This document shows, piece by piece, positions 31,038 through 41,400 of a stretch of DNA of 47,584 nucleotides. Both the position numbers and the translations under genes were made by a program. The stretch is from assembly GCA_031261915.1 (NCBI GenBank), contig JAISIT010000126.1:1-47584 (forward strand), read 5' to 3'. Position 1 is the first letter of the stretch, and each line of letters opens with the position of its first letter. The DNA comes from Candidatus Methanoflexus mossambicus. Its GTDB lineage: Archaea > Methanobacteriota > Methanobacteria > Methanobacteriales > Methanobacteriaceae. The notes beneath the pieces were generated by a model. The model worked only from the letters and a program-made list of their open reading frames with translations, was not told the origin of the DNA and ran no database searches.

Positions 31038-31460
31038 ATGATAAATAATATAGAAATAGAGAAATTAAAAGAATTTTTTGACAATGATAAACTTGCAAAA
31101 GACTTAGGAATAGAAATTGAATCTGCAACAGAAGAAGAAATTACATGTGTCATGAATTTAACTGAAAACCATGAGAATTCAATTGGTGGTATTCATGGAG
31201 GAGCTATTTTTACTTTAGCAGATTTCACATTTGCAGTTCACAGTAATTTAATGAGAGTTTTAGGTGATGATAAAAAATCAACAGTAGGACAATCATGTTC
31301 TATTAGCTATTTAAAGCCACCAAAAGGAGATAAATTAATAGCTAAATCTAAATGTTCAAATAAAGGAAAAACAATGTCAGTATATATTGTTTCGATTACT
31401 GATGAATTTAAAAGACCAATAGCTGAAATGATAGGTAATGGTTTTGCTATTGATTATTAA
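31038..31460 (+). CDS. PaaI-type hotdog-fold thioesterase
   Basis: 140 aa from ATG (MINNIEIEKLKEFF), with GGTAGT 4 nt upstream. A TTG at 31002 would add twelve residues but has no site. The hotdog signature is NHENSIGGIHGGAIFTLADFTFAVHSN (about 50-76), with HGG and the following D as catalytic residues of the PaaI family. It continues VGQSCSISYLKPPKGDKLIAKSK and YIVSITDEFKRPIAEMIGNGF. Such enzymes hydrolyse aryl- or acyl-CoA thioesters; the substrate here is unknown. The next gene on the other strand is a heat-shock-type regulator, with no clear link. Confidence 0.88.
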   Translation: MINNIEIEKLKEFFDNDKLAKDLGIEIESATEEEITCVMNLTENHENSIGGIHGGAIFTLADFTFAVHSNLMRVLGDDKKSTVGQSCSISYLKPPKGDKLIAKSKCSNKGKTMSVYIVSITDEFKRPIAEMIGNGFAIDY

Positions 31461-31566
31461 AATCAATAAATATTAAATTTAAATATTAAATTTAAATATT
31501 AAATTCATAATTATAAATTTATAAACTTTATAAACTTTATAAATTTATAAAACATAATTGTAAAAG

Positions 31567-32133
31567 TCATAAATGTTTATTTTTAATTGATCGTTCTAAA
31601 ATATATTCTGCTCTTTCTTTTAAATTGGAATAAAGGCGAATTTGATTTTTTAAATCTTCAATAGCTTCCCATTGTCCTTGATCAATTTTTTTTTCTATTT
31701 CTAGTAATTTAGACCATTCATCACCAGATGGTAGTTGTTTTAAATTTAAAATATCATCAGTAACTTGTATATTTAAAGAATTCTTAGTAACTTTGATATT
31801 AATAGTAAAATCATGAGGCATTCCATAATATTTTCTTGGTCTTCCTCTAACAATTTTTTTAAATGAAGATTCTAATATTCCTATTTCTTCCATAGCTTTT
31901 AAATGCCCAATAATTGCTTTTTGACCAATTTCAAGTTCTTTAGATATTTCACTTACAAATCGTGGCTCTTCTCTTAAAAGGTTTATAATTTCACGCCTTG
32001 TTCGACAACCCATAACATCCAATATGTCTTCCATATCTAAATCATTAAGATCATTTCGAAAATTATTATCTTGAGCATTATTCAAATTTTCAATATTTTT
32101 GTTGTTATAAATATTTTTGTTTTCTTTTGTCAT
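31567..32133 (-). CDS. ArsR-type winged-helix regulator, candidate heat-shock repressor (HSR1-like)
   Basis: A 188-aa protein. An Asn-rich leader (1-33) precedes a winged-helix domain (about 34-105): MEDILDVMGCRTRREIINLLREEPRFVSEISKELEIGQKAIIGHLKAMEEIGILESSFKK, and the wing VRGRPRKYYGMP. The C-terminal half is helical (EWSKLLEIEKKIDQG..LKNQIRLYSNLKERAEYILERS). Its upstream region carries three TAAC-N5-GTTAC sites, one overlapping a TATA box, and grpE-dnaK-dnaJ lies on the other side. I recall that Archaeoglobus HSR1 (AF1298), an ArsR-like heat-shock regulator, binds CTAAC-N5-GTTAG. Autoregulation and control of the chaperones are inferred. Confidence 0.82.
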   Translation of the reverse strand: MTKENKNIYNNKNIENLNNAQDNNFRNDLNDLDMEDILDVMGCRTRREIINLLREEPRFVSEISKELEIGQKAIIGHLKAMEEIGILESSFKKIVRGRPRKYYGMPHDFTINIKVTKNSLNIQVTDDILNLKQLPSGDEWSKLLEIEKKIDQGQWEAIEDLKNQIRLYSNLKERAEYILERSIKNKHL

Positions 32134-32163
32134 TATTTAATATATTGTATCTTCTTATTAATA

Positions 32164-32177
32164 TAACTTTTTGTTAC
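32164..32177. promoter_or_regulatory. Operator-like site 1, TAAC-N5-GTTAC
   Basis: TAACTTTTTGTTAC is an inverted repeat of TAAC and GTTA around five T. It is the copy nearest the regulator gene, 31 bp before its ATG, about where its transcript would start. Confidence 0.65.
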
Positions 32178-32190
32178 TTTAACCGAAACC

Positions 32191-32199
32191 TTTATATAA
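32191..32199. promoter_or_regulatory. TATA box overlapped by operator site 2
   Basis: TTTATATAA is preceded on the plus strand by CCGAAACC, a good BRE. It reads TTATATAAA on the minus strand, so it can serve the regulator (start near 32168), a rightward transcript (start near 32218), or both. The last residues of the box are within the second TAAC-N5-GTTAC site. Confidence 0.6.
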
Positions 32200-32210
32200 C
32201 ATTTGGTTAC
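32197..32210. promoter_or_regulatory. Operator-like site 2, TAAC-N5-GTTAC
   Basis: TAACATTTGGTTAC keeps both half sites of copies 1 and 3 and differs only in the spacer. It begins 33 bp from site 1 and overlaps the TATA box, a position that would block TBP/TFB. Confidence 0.65.
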
Positions 32211-32232
32211 TAAATATATATGGAACAAAAAA

Positions 32233-32246
32233 TAACTTTTTGTTAC
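32233..32246. promoter_or_regulatory. Operator-like site 3, TAAC-N5-GTTAC
   Basis: TAACTTTTTGTTAC is identical to site 1 and 36 bp from site 2. Followed by ACTTTAA as in site 1, so the match extends beyond the palindrome. Confidence 0.65.
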
Positions 32247-32582
32247 TTTAATATTTTAATGATATTTTAATGATATTTTAATACAATATTTAATTTATTA
32301 TTTTTTATTAATTGATTTAATAGTCTATTAATTAATTTATTATTCTCTCAATTGATTAATTATTCTTTATTATTGATTAATTATTATTTTAATTGTTTTA
32401 ATATTATTAAAATCGTTAATAATATTCAATAATTCATTAGTAATATTAATAATAATTAACATTTTAATAAATATATAATATTGAATAAATTTAAAATAAA
32501 TTTAAAATAAATTTAAAATAAATTAAAATAGAAACTTAATTTCTTAACTTAAATCTTATAAAAATAAAAGGGAGATGATAAA

Positions 32583-33227
32583 ATAAAAAAAAATAAAAAT
32601 AAAAATTCAAATACTCCTGATGAAAAATCTGATGATATTTCACAAGAAAGTGAAAATATTAAAAAAGCTAAAAGTAGTCAAAATAAAGATTCAAAAAATT
32701 CCAAGAAATCAGAAAATTTAGGAAATAAAAAAAATAATAAAAATAATAAATTAACTGATTGCCAAGAAATTTTAATAGAAAAAGATGAAGAAATAGCTAA
32801 AAAAGATGAAAAAATCAGTGAATATGTCTCCCATTTACAAAGATTACAAGCAGATTTTGAAAACTCTCAAAAGCAATTTGAAAAGCAAAAAATAGACATT
32901 ATAAATTTTGCAAATGAACAGCTAATTTTAAAAATATTGGATAGCTATGAAGACCTTGAAAGAGCATTAACTCAGTCAAAAACTGAAAAAGAACTTCATG
33001 ACGGTGTTGAATTAATTTATTCTAAAATGAAAACTACTTTAGAAAATGAAGGTCTTAAAGAAATACCTACTAAAGGTGAAAAATTTGATCCATTGAAGCA
33101 TGAAGCACTTATGGTTGAAGCAAGCAAAAACCATGAAAATGGAGAAATAATAGATGAATTAATGAAAGGTTACATGCTAAAAGACAAGATCATTAAATAT
33201 CCGAAAGTTAGAGTTTGTAAAAAATGA
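32583..33227 (+). CDS. grpE: GrpE nucleotide-exchange factor, no standard start codon
   Basis: GrpE releases ADP from DnaK. The frame is open from 32568 to TGA at 33225-33227. From ATA 32583 it gives 214 aa: a Lys/Asn/Ser-rich leader of about 80, then the coiled coil ([24 protein letters not shown]) and the beta-domain ([36 protein letters not shown]). No ATG, GTG or TTG occurs in this frame before 32937, which lies inside the conserved domain. GGGAGATGAT (32570-32579) is 3 nt before the ATA, the spacing used elsewhere here. An out-of-frame ATG at 32575 runs into a 9-A tract (32585-32593), where slippage could enter the grpE frame. ATA initiation, slippage or sequence error are all possible. 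Confidence 0.88.
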   Translation: MKKNKNKNSNTPDEKSDDISQESENIKKAKSSQNKDSKNSKKSENLGNKKNNKNNKLTDCQEILIEKDEEIAKKDEKISEYVSHLQRLQADFENSQKQFEKQKIDIINFANEQLILKILDSYEDLERALTQSKTEKELHDGVELIYSKMKTTLENEGLKEIPTKGEKFDPLKHEALMVEASKNHENGEIIDELMKGYMLKDKIIKYPKVRVCKK

Positions 33228-33534
33228 AATGTCAATTATGCAATTTGATTGTATACAAATCAAGATCATATTATAAATTCAATAGTTATATAATAAATTT
33301 TATAATTATATAAAAATTTAAATTTAATAGATATTTTTAAATTTAATAGATATTAAAATAATTTAGATTTAATAGAATATAATTTTAGATTTAATTAGAA
33401 TATTAATTTATATTCAAAGTTTTAATTCGAAGTTTTAATTCAAAATTTTACAAATAAAATCAATTTAAATGATTTTCTTTAAATTTACAAAATTTTACAA
33501 AATTTTACAAAAATACAAGATTAAAGGTGATAAT
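33228..33534. other. Spacer between grpE and dnaK
   Basis: 307 bp, A+T-rich, without a TAAC-N5-GTTAC site. An imperfect inverted repeat (TTTGATTGTAT / ATACAAATCAA near 33246-33266) follows grpE closely and might fold or bind a regulator. AAAATTTTAC-type units repeat just before dnaK (33481-33512). Confidence 0.55.
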
Positions 33535-35418
33535 TTGGCAGATAATAGTAAGAAAGAAAAAATTATAGGAATCGATTTAGGAACTAGTAATTCAGCAGCT
33601 TCAGTTCTTGTTGGTGGAAAACCTACGGTTATACCAAGTGCAGAAGGAGCAAGTCAATATGGTAAAGCATTTCCATCTTATGTGGCTTTTACTGCTGATG
33701 GACAAAAATTAGTCGGCGAACCTGCAAGAAGACAAGCAGTAACCAATCCAGAAAATACTATTAGTGCGATTAAAAGAAGTATGGGAACTGATTACAAAGT
33801 TACCATTCAAGGCAAATCTTATACTCCTCAAGAAATTTCTGCATTTATATTAATGAAAATAAAAAAAGATGCTGAATCATTCCTTGGAGAGGAAGTTAAA
33901 AAAGCAGTTATTACTGTTCCTGCTTATTTTGATGACAATCAAAGAACAGCAACTAAAGATGCTGGAACAATAGCTGGTCTTGATGTTGTAAGATTAGTTA
34001 ATGAACCAACAGCTGCAAGTTTAGCTTATGGTATTGATAAACAAAGTGATGATGATATTGAAATCCTTGTATTCGATTTAGGTGGTGGAACATTAGATGT
34101 AACCATTATGGAATTTGGTGGAGGAGTATTTGAAGTTAAATCTACCAGTGGAGACACCAAACTTGGTGGGACCGATATGGATAACATCATCATGAAATAT
34201 TTAGCAGATGAATTTAAAAATGGAACTGGTATTGACTTAATGGACGATGATCAAGCAGTTCAAAGATTAAGAGAAGCTGCTGAAAAGGCAAAAATCGAAT
34301 TATCCACTACTTTAACAACGGAAATAAACCTTCCATTTATTACAATGGCAGAAGATGGACCTAAAAATCTTATTAATACCCTTTCAAGAGCACAACTTGA
34401 AAAATTAGTTGACCCAATTATTAAAAAATGTGGAGCACCAATGGAACAAGCATTAAAAGATGCTAAACTCAATAAAGGAGACATTAATAAAGTTATTCTT
34501 GTTGGTGGACCTACCAGAATGCCATCTGTTCAAAAATTCGTTCAAGACTTTGTTGGTAAAGAAGTAGAAAGAGGAATAGACCCTATGGAATGTGTTGCTA
34601 TGGGAGCAGCTATTCAAGGAGGAGTATTAGCTGGAGAAATTAAAGATTTAGTTTTACTCGATGTTACGCCTTTATCATTAGGTATTGAAACATTAGGTGG
34701 AGTTTCAACCCAATTAATAGAAAGAAATACCACAATTCCTGCTAAAAAAAGTCAAATATTCTCCACTGCTGCAGATAATCAACCATCAGTTGATATCCAT
34801 GTTTTACAAGGTGAAAGAAAAATGGCTGCAGATAATACCACGCTTGGAAGATTCCAATTAGTAGGTATCCCACCTGCACCAAGAGGAATGCCTCAAATTG
34901 AAGTAACCTTTGATATTGATGCAAACGGAATTATAAATGTTTCTGCTCAAGATAAAGGAACTGGTAAAGAACAATCCATTACAATTACAGCTGAAAATAA
35001 ACTTTCTGACGAGGAAATTGAACAAAAAGTTAAAGAAGCTGAAATGCATGCTGAAGAAGATAAGAAAAAACAAGACGAAATTGAAGTTCGCAACAATGCG
35101 GATTCAATGATTTACACAGCTGAGAAAACCTTAGAAGACTTAAAAGATAAAGTTTCCGAGGATGAAAAATCTAAAATCGAAGGTTTAGTATCTGAACTTA
35201 GAGAACTTATCCCTAAAGATGACATTGAAGCTATTAAAAATAAAACCGAGGAATTAAGTAAAATACTTCAAGAAATAGGGGCTAAAGTATATCAAGAAGC
35301 AGCTGCAGCACAACAAGCAGCCCAAGAAGCTCAAGGCGATGCTGGAGCTAATGGCGATCCTAATGCTGGAGCAGGGGATGATGATACAATAGATGCTGAT
35401 TATGAAGTGAAAAAATAA
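33535..35418 (+). CDS. dnaK: Hsp70 chaperone DnaK
   Basis: 627 aa. The start is TTG with GGTGAT (33526-33531) 3 nt upstream; more upstream frame would only read A/T repeats. The N-terminal ATPase domain has [16 protein letters not shown], the phosphate loop [17 protein letters not shown] and the adenosine motif [15 protein letters not shown]. The substrate domain has [20 protein letters not shown] and [15 protein letters not shown]. The C-terminal lid ends with an Ala/Gln/Gly tail and [13 protein letters not shown]. It works with GrpE and DnaJ on either side in folding and recovery from heat stress. Bacterial-type DnaK is thought to have reached archaea by transfer. Its codons are somewhat G+C-richer than its surroundings, as for a highly expressed gene. 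Confidence 0.97.
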   Translation: MADNSKKEKIIGIDLGTSNSAASVLVGGKPTVIPSAEGASQYGKAFPSYVAFTADGQKLVGEPARRQAVTNPENTISAIKRSMGTDYKVTIQGKSYTPQEISAFILMKIKKDAESFLGEEVKKAVITVPAYFDDNQRTATKDAGTIAGLDVVRLVNEPTAASLAYGIDKQSDDDIEILVFDLGGGTLDVTIMEFGGGVFEVKSTSGDTKLGGTDMDNIIMKYLADEFKNGTGIDLMDDDQAVQRLREAAEKAKIELSTTLTTEINLPFITMAEDGPKNLINTLSRAQLEKLVDPIIKKCGAPMEQALKDAKLNKGDINKVILVGGPTRMPSVQKFVQDFVGKEVERGIDPMECVAMGAAIQGGVLAGEIKDLVLLDVTPLSLGIETLGGVSTQLIERNTTIPAKKSQIFSTAADNQPSVDIHVLQGERKMAADNTTLGRFQLVGIPPAPRGMPQIEVTFDIDANGIINVSAQDKGTGKEQSITITAENKLSDEEIEQKVKEAEMHAEEDKKKQDEIEVRNNADSMIYTAEKTLEDLKDKVSEDEKSKIEGLVSELRELIPKDDIEAIKNKTEELSKILQEIGAKVYQEAAAAQQAAQEAQGDAGANGDPNAGAGDDDTIDADYEVKK

Positions 35419-35562
35419 TTGTATTTTAAATATGTTTATAATACTTTTATTTTATTTAACTTTTTAATAATTTATTTTTAATAATCTATTTTTCTTTTTT
35501 TTTAAATTTTAAATTTTTTAAATAAAACCAATTAAATTTAGTTTTTATTTTAGGTGTAATTA

Positions 35563-36726
35563 ATGGTAGATAAGCGTGACTATTACGAAATTCTGGGAAT
35601 TGATAAAAATGCAGACCAGAAACAAATAAAAAAAGCTTACAGAAAACTTGCTATGAAATATCATCCAGATCAAAACCCAGATGACAGTGAAGCTGAAGCA
35701 AAGTTTAAAGAATTAAGTGAAGCTTATGCGGTTTTATCCGATGATGAGAAAAAACAAAGATACGATCAATATGGTCATGCTGGAATGGATGGATTTTCAC
35801 AAGAAGATATTTTTAGAAATGTAAACTTTGAAGACATATTTTCAGGTTTTGGAAGCCAATTTGGTGGAGGGGGCTTTGAAAGTATTTTTGACATGTTTGG
35901 ATTTGGTGGTGGACGACGAAATCATCATGGTCCACAAAAAGGTTCAGATATACATAAAACCATTAGCATAAGTTTAGAAGAAGCTGCCTCTGGTGTGGAA
36001 AAAGATATTACAATAAATCATGATGTGACTTGTTCTGTTTGTCATGGTTCAAAAGCAGAACCTGGAAGTAAAATAGAAACATGCCAAGTTTGTGGAGGAA
36101 CTGGGCAAGTAAAAGAAGTTACAAATACAATATTAGGTCAAATGGTTAATGTTTCTACTTGTCGTGCATGTGGTGGAGAAGGAAAAATAATAACTGAACC
36201 ATGTAAAGCATGTAATGGTAAAGGAAAAATAAAAGAAAGTGCAACAATCACTATCAAAATTCCTCCAGGAGTAGAAGACGGTTCAAGAATTCTTGCAAAA
36301 GGAGAAGGTAATGCAGGAGATGAAAATGCACCAAATGGAGATTTATATGTTTTAGTTCATATCAAACCAAATAAAAATTTCCAAAGAGACGGTTCAAATC
36401 TTTATTATAATAAACAAATAAGCTTTGTTCAAGCAAGTTTAGGTGCAAAAGTTGAAGTTCCAACAATTGATGGTGCAGTTGATTTAAATATACCTTCTGG
36501 AACTCAAAGTGAAACTGTTTTTAGATTAAAAGGACAAGGAATGCCTATACTTCATAGAGAAACAAAAGGAAATCTTTATGTCACAGTTAAAGTTGTAGTT
36601 CCTCAAAAATTAAATGATAAGCAAAAACAGCTATTAGTTGAGTTTGCAAATATTAGTGGTGAAGAAATAAATAAATATGAAAAAGGAATCTTTGATAAAT
36701 TCAAAGATGCAATTCATAACCATTAA
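35563..36726 (+). CDS. dnaJ: Hsp40 co-chaperone DnaJ
   Basis: 387 aa, class I DnaJ. J domain 1-70 with HPD at 34-36 ([11 protein letters not shown]). Gly/Phe-rich linker about 75-125 ([21 protein letters not shown]). Four CxxCxGxG zinc repeats about 157-225 ([32 protein letters not shown]; the first lacks the final G). C-terminal substrate domains. It stimulates the DnaK ATPase and delivers substrates. It starts 144 bp after dnaK, with GGTG-type site 8 nt upstream. Confidence 0.97.
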   Translation: MVDKRDYYEILGIDKNADQKQIKKAYRKLAMKYHPDQNPDDSEAEAKFKELSEAYAVLSDDEKKQRYDQYGHAGMDGFSQEDIFRNVNFEDIFSGFGSQFGGGGFESIFDMFGFGGGRRNHHGPQKGSDIHKTISISLEEAASGVEKDITINHDVTCSVCHGSKAEPGSKIETCQVCGGTGQVKEVTNTILGQMVNVSTCRACGGEGKIITEPCKACNGKGKIKESATITIKIPPGVEDGSRILAKGEGNAGDENAPNGDLYVLVHIKPNKNFQRDGSNLYYNKQISFVQASLGAKVEVPTIDGAVDLNIPSGTQSETVFRLKGQGMPILHRETKGNLYVTVKVVVPQKLNDKQKQLLVEFANISGEEINKYEKGIFDKFKDAIHNH

Positions 36727-36818
36727 TTTCTTTTACTATTTATATATCTAATTTAATTTATTTTTTACTATTTTTTACTATTTTTTACTTTTAAATTTTT
36801 TAATTATTAAGTCTATCC

Positions 36819-38081
36819 TCATACGGGTCTTTTCATACCATAAAAATTAATAGCTTCTACTAAATCTCTAAATAGCTCTAATTCTCTTTCAATTACATTT
36901 TCTTCAGTAAGTGTTCCACTCATTTCACCGTCAACAGATAATTTATCTGGACCACGAGCTACAAGTCTTTCTTTGCCATCAGCAGAAAATATTTTTTCAG
37001 CATCGATTTGATGGATAAATGATCTCCCTGGAATTAAAACGGTATCTTTAACTTCAGATAGATCAATATCTTCTAAATCTTCTTTAGTCATTAAACAAGC
37101 TATATCCTTTTTGGTAGAAATAACATTCACATTATCAGTTTCAAGTTTTTCAAAAATATTTGCAATATATTTTCCAGCTATTTTAGAAGAAATAATTGTT
37201 GCTTCACCAGTAATTTCTTGAATAAATTGTAAATAAATCTCATTTCCATCTTTAGCTATTGCAAAAGGTGCTCCTGTTTCTGGATCCGAAATTGGTGTTC
37301 CTGTTACTCGTAAATTAAATTCTTTATCAATTTCTTTAACTAAACTATCAAATTCTTCCACAGTATGCGATTTAATCCCATCAATAATCGGTGAATTTCC
37401 TAAAATAAGACCTTCATTTTTAGTATTTGCAAATCTCATTAAAATAATAGCTTTCGCTCCCCAGTCTTCAAGAGATGTGCATGTTTGCTTAAGAACCTCT
37501 CCGTCATTAACACCAGGAATAATTACTGATGCTGCATGAAGTTCAGTATTTTCTGCAAATATTTTGCATGCTTCTATTGATTCCTCTGGATTTTTATCCC
37601 CCATCCATTTTTTACGAAGATCTAAATTATCAGAAAAAACTGTGAATGTGACTTCATCAACTCCATTGTTTATTAAACGATTAGCTATTTTTCTATCATT
37701 AATTCCCTTACCACTGGTATATCCTAAATGAATAGGAATTTGAAATTCTTTTAATCCTAATGTAAGCTCTTCTAAATGAGGATAACAACTAACATCCCCT
37801 CCACCACTAATATTTACTTTTAAATTATTGTCACGAATTTCTTGGGCAAAATTTCCAAACATCAAAGTGGATTGGACTTCATTCATCACAACAAAAGGTA
37901 ATTTAAATTCATTATTTGTTTCAGTAACTGCTTCTCTACATTGTGAACATCCTACAATTCCTGGAGAACATTTACTACATCCAAAGGGTTCAATTTCTTT
38001 TACTTTCCTAAAATAACAATATTTACAAAATCCATTACAATCTTTCCCTGGAATTCCACCAACATCTGCCACTATCTGCAT
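36819..38081 (-). CDS. mmp10: MCR arginine C-methyltransferase Mmp10 (methanogenesis marker 10)
   Basis: A 420-aa radical SAM enzyme that methylates an active-site arginine of methyl-coenzyme M reductase; found only in methanogens and relatives. The SAM cluster is C15-x3-C19-x2-C22 (GKDCNGFCKYCYFRKV). A second Cys set follows at once (FGCSKCSPGIVGCSQC), and then NISGGGDVSCYPHLEEL and LGYTSGKGINDRK. The C-terminal part binds cobalamin in this family, and the ending VEAINFYGMKRPV is conserved. GAGGT lies 4-5 nt before the ATG. It is divergent from polC; MCR itself is not in this window. Confidence 0.93.
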   Translation of the reverse strand: MQIVADVGGIPGKDCNGFCKYCYFRKVKEIEPFGCSKCSPGIVGCSQCREAVTETNNEFKLPFVVMNEVQSTLMFGNFAQEIRDNNLKVNISGGGDVSCYPHLEELTLGLKEFQIPIHLGYTSGKGINDRKIANRLINNGVDEVTFTVFSDNLDLRKKWMGDKNPEESIEACKIFAENTELHAASVIIPGVNDGEVLKQTCTSLEDWGAKAIILMRFANTKNEGLILGNSPIIDGIKSHTVEEFDSLVKEIDKEFNLRVTGTPISDPETGAPFAIAKDGNEIYLQFIQEITGEATIISSKIAGKYIANIFEKLETDNVNVISTKKDIACLMTKEDLEDIDLSEVKDTVLIPGRSFIHQIDAEKIFSADGKERLVARGPDKLSVDGEMSGTLTEENVIERELELFRDLVEAINFYGMKRPV

Positions 38082-38497
38082 TTTTACCTCATTTACATAT
38101 TTATATTATTATTTCTATGATTATTATTGCTATTATTATTTCTATTAAAATTATTAGTATTTCTATTAAAATTATTAGTATTATTATTAAAGTTATTATT
38201 AATATTATTATTAAAGTTATTGTTAAAGTTATTATTAAAATTAAAATTTATACTAAACATGAAAGTATTATTAAAATTTATATTAGTTATTTATCCATTT
38301 AAATTAATAAATATTTTTACTAAAAAATAAGTATAAAAAATTTAGAAATCTAATAAATTTATAAAATACCAATAATTGCAACAAACCAAAAAAAACAATA
38401 AATAATTTATAATATTAAAAACATAAATAATTATAAAGAATACTTAAACTAAAATTAAAAAAATAGGACATCTGAGAAAAAATGGAAATGGCAAAAA
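38082..38497. other. Divergent mmp10-polC intergenic region with ATT/AAG-type repeats
   Basis: 416 bp. From 38105 to 38280 a run of ATTATTATTAAAGTTATT-type imperfect repeats; the open plus-strand frames across it read only Ile/Lys/Leu and are not credible genes. No clear operator seen. Confidence 0.65.
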
Positions 38498-41400
38498 ATG
38501 GAAAATAATGGAAATAATGGAAATAATGATAAAATGGATTATTTTGAGCGATTAGAAAAAGAAACTATTGATGTTTATGAAATAGCTAATGCTGCAAGAG
38601 CAAGAGGATTTGATGCGGAACTTACAACAGAAATTCCATTAGCAAAAGATTTAGCCGAACGAGTAGAGGGACTTGTTGGGCCTGAAGGTATTGCTAAAAA
38701 AATTAAAGAATTAGAAATAGATGAGAATGGAAAAAAAGTTCAAAGAGAAGATGTTGCATTTGAAATAGCTGCAAAAATAGCTTCAGAAGATGTAAAAATA
38801 GCTAAAGAGAGGTATAAAGATAAAATTGATAGTATTTTGGGTGAAAAAGCTTCTGATGATGAGATTAAAGAATTTCTTGCAGATCAAGGACTTAGAACGG
38901 CATTAGCTATTTTGACTGAGGGTGTTGTGGCTGCTCCCATTGAAGGAATAGCTAAGGTTAAAATAAAAAATAACTTTGATGGAAGTAAATACTTAGCAGT
39001 TTACTTTGCTGGACCAATTAGAAGTGCTGGAGGAACAGCTGCTGCTTTAGCTGTTCTTTTAGGAGATAAAATTAAACAATCTACGGGTTTAAGTAATTAT
39101 AAACCAATAGACGAGGAAATAGAGCGGTATGTTGAAGAAGTTGAACTTTATGAATCTGAGGTTACAAACCTTCAATACTCCCCAACTCCTGAAGAAGTTA
39201 GAATTGTAGCAGGAAATATCACTGTTGAAGTAACAGGAGAACCTACAGATAAAGTAGAAGTTTCTCATAGGGGATTAGAGCGTGTTGAAACAGATCAAAT
39301 ACGTGGTGGAGCATTACTTGCAATGATTGAAGGTGTTGTCCAAAAAAGAACAAAAGTCTTGAAATATGCTAAAAATTTAGGTTTAGATGGTTGGGAATTC
39401 TTAGAAGACTTTTCAAAAGCTAAAAAAGAAGAATCTGATAAAAAAAAAGAAGAAAAAAAAGAAGAAAAAAAAGAAAATGATGAAGAAAATATCAAAGGAA
39501 GCATAGAAGAAGAAAAAGAAGAAGAAAAAGAACAACCAAAGTATATACAAGATATTATTGGTGGTAGACCAGTTTTAGGTTATCCTTCTGAAAATGGAGG
39601 ATTTAGATTAAGATATGGGAGAAGTAGAAATACAGGATTGGCTGCTATGGGAGTTCATCCTGCAACAATGGAATTATTGGAGTTTTTAGCTATTGGAACA
39701 CAGTTAAAAATAGAAAAACCAGGAAAAGGAAATTGTGTTGTTCCTGTGGATTCAATAGAGGGACCTATTGTTAGATTAAAAAATGGAGATGTTTTACAAT
39801 TAAAAACTGTTGCTGAAGCAAAGAAATATAGAGTCAAAGTTGATGAGGTTTTATTTTTAGGTGACATGTTAGTAGCATTTGGTGAGTTTTTAAGAGGTAA
39901 TTACCCATTATCGCCATCAGCATGGTGTAATGAATGGTGGATTGAAACAATATTACATTCAAATAAATATAAAGAAGAATTAAAAGAAAATAGTAGTGAA
40001 ATAATAGATATAACTAAAATAGATAATAGGACGAATAATTACAATGTAATTAGTGCAAAAGAATCCTTTGAAATTTCTAAAAAATATGATGTTCCTTTAA
40101 ATCCAGATTACACCTTTTATTATGGAGATATTTCTATTGATGATTTAAAAGTTTTAACTGATTATTTACTTAAATATAAAGATAAATACATTGAAGGGGA
40201 AGAATTAATCTTAGATTTAAGTCCTGAAAAAAGAATCCTTGAAATTATTGGCTTACCTCACAAAGTTAATGAAAATAAAATAATCATTAATCGTGAAAAT
40301 AGCTATGCATTAATAAATAGTATATTAAAACCATTAGAGTTGGAAAATAACGATTTGAATAATAATAGTAATAGAAATAATAATAGTAATAGTAATAGTA
40401 ATAATAATAGTAATAATAATAGTAATAATAATAGTAATAATAATAGTAATAATAATAATGACATTAAAAATAGTGTAGATTGTATTAACACGGTAAGTGC
40501 TGTTAAAATAATGAATAAAGCACCAAGTTACATTGGTAGTCGTGTTGGACGACCTGAAAAATCAAAAGAAAGATTAATGAAACCAGCACCACATGTATTA
40601 TTCCCAATAGGAACCTATGGTGGAACTAGACGTTTTGTTGATGAAGCTGCAAAGCATAATGTTAAAGTTGAATTTTCAAGAAAAAAATGTCCAAACTGTA
40701 GCACAACCACGAATAATTCAATTTGTCCAAAATGTGGAGAAAAAACTATTCAACAAGTTCCTTCCAAAAATCCAGTAAATATTGGTTTACAAAAAAAGTT
40801 ACATACTGCATTTAGACATATTGGACCTAAGGAAAAAATATGTAATAATTGTAAAACAGAAACTAACCATCCATTTTGTCCAAAATGTGGAGAAAAAACT
40901 GTTAAAAAGCTTGATAAAAAAACTAACTCCTTTGATACTAATCAAAACAAAAGGACACAAGTAAAAAAAATAGATGAGATTAAAGGAGTAAAAGGGATGA
41001 TGTCAGAAAATAAGCTTCCTGAACCCCTTGAAAAAGGTCTTTTAAGAGCCAAAAATAATGTTTTTACATTTAAAGAAGGAACAATTCGTCATGATTCTAC
41101 AGATTTGCCTATGACCCATTTTATTCCATCTGAAGTTGGAGTTACAATAGAAAAACTAAAAGATATGGGATACGAAGAAGATTGCTATGGGCAAAAAATA
41201 GAAAATGAGAATCAAATTATTGAATTAAAGGTTCAAGACCTTGTAGTTTCTAAAAACTGTGGAGATTACTTAGTAAATGTAGCTAATTTTTTAGATGATC
41301 TTTTAGATAAATTTTATGAAATGGATAGATTTTATAATGTTGAAAAAAGAGAAGATTTAATTGGACATTTAATTGTAGGACTTGCTCCCCACACATCTGC

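Noticed and set aside
32937-33227. grpE starting at TTG 32937 (96 aa)
   Set aside because: It would delete the coiled coil that dimerises GrpE, although that region is encoded intact in frame upstream.
33246-33266. Inverted repeat near grpE as a further heat-shock operator
   Set aside because: Its halves do not match TAAC/GTTA and the symmetry is broken by an indel.
38105-38280. ATT/AAG triplet-like repeats taken as a CRISPR array or a small gene
   Set aside because: Units are imperfect, very short and without spacers, and the frames read only Ile, Lys and Leu.
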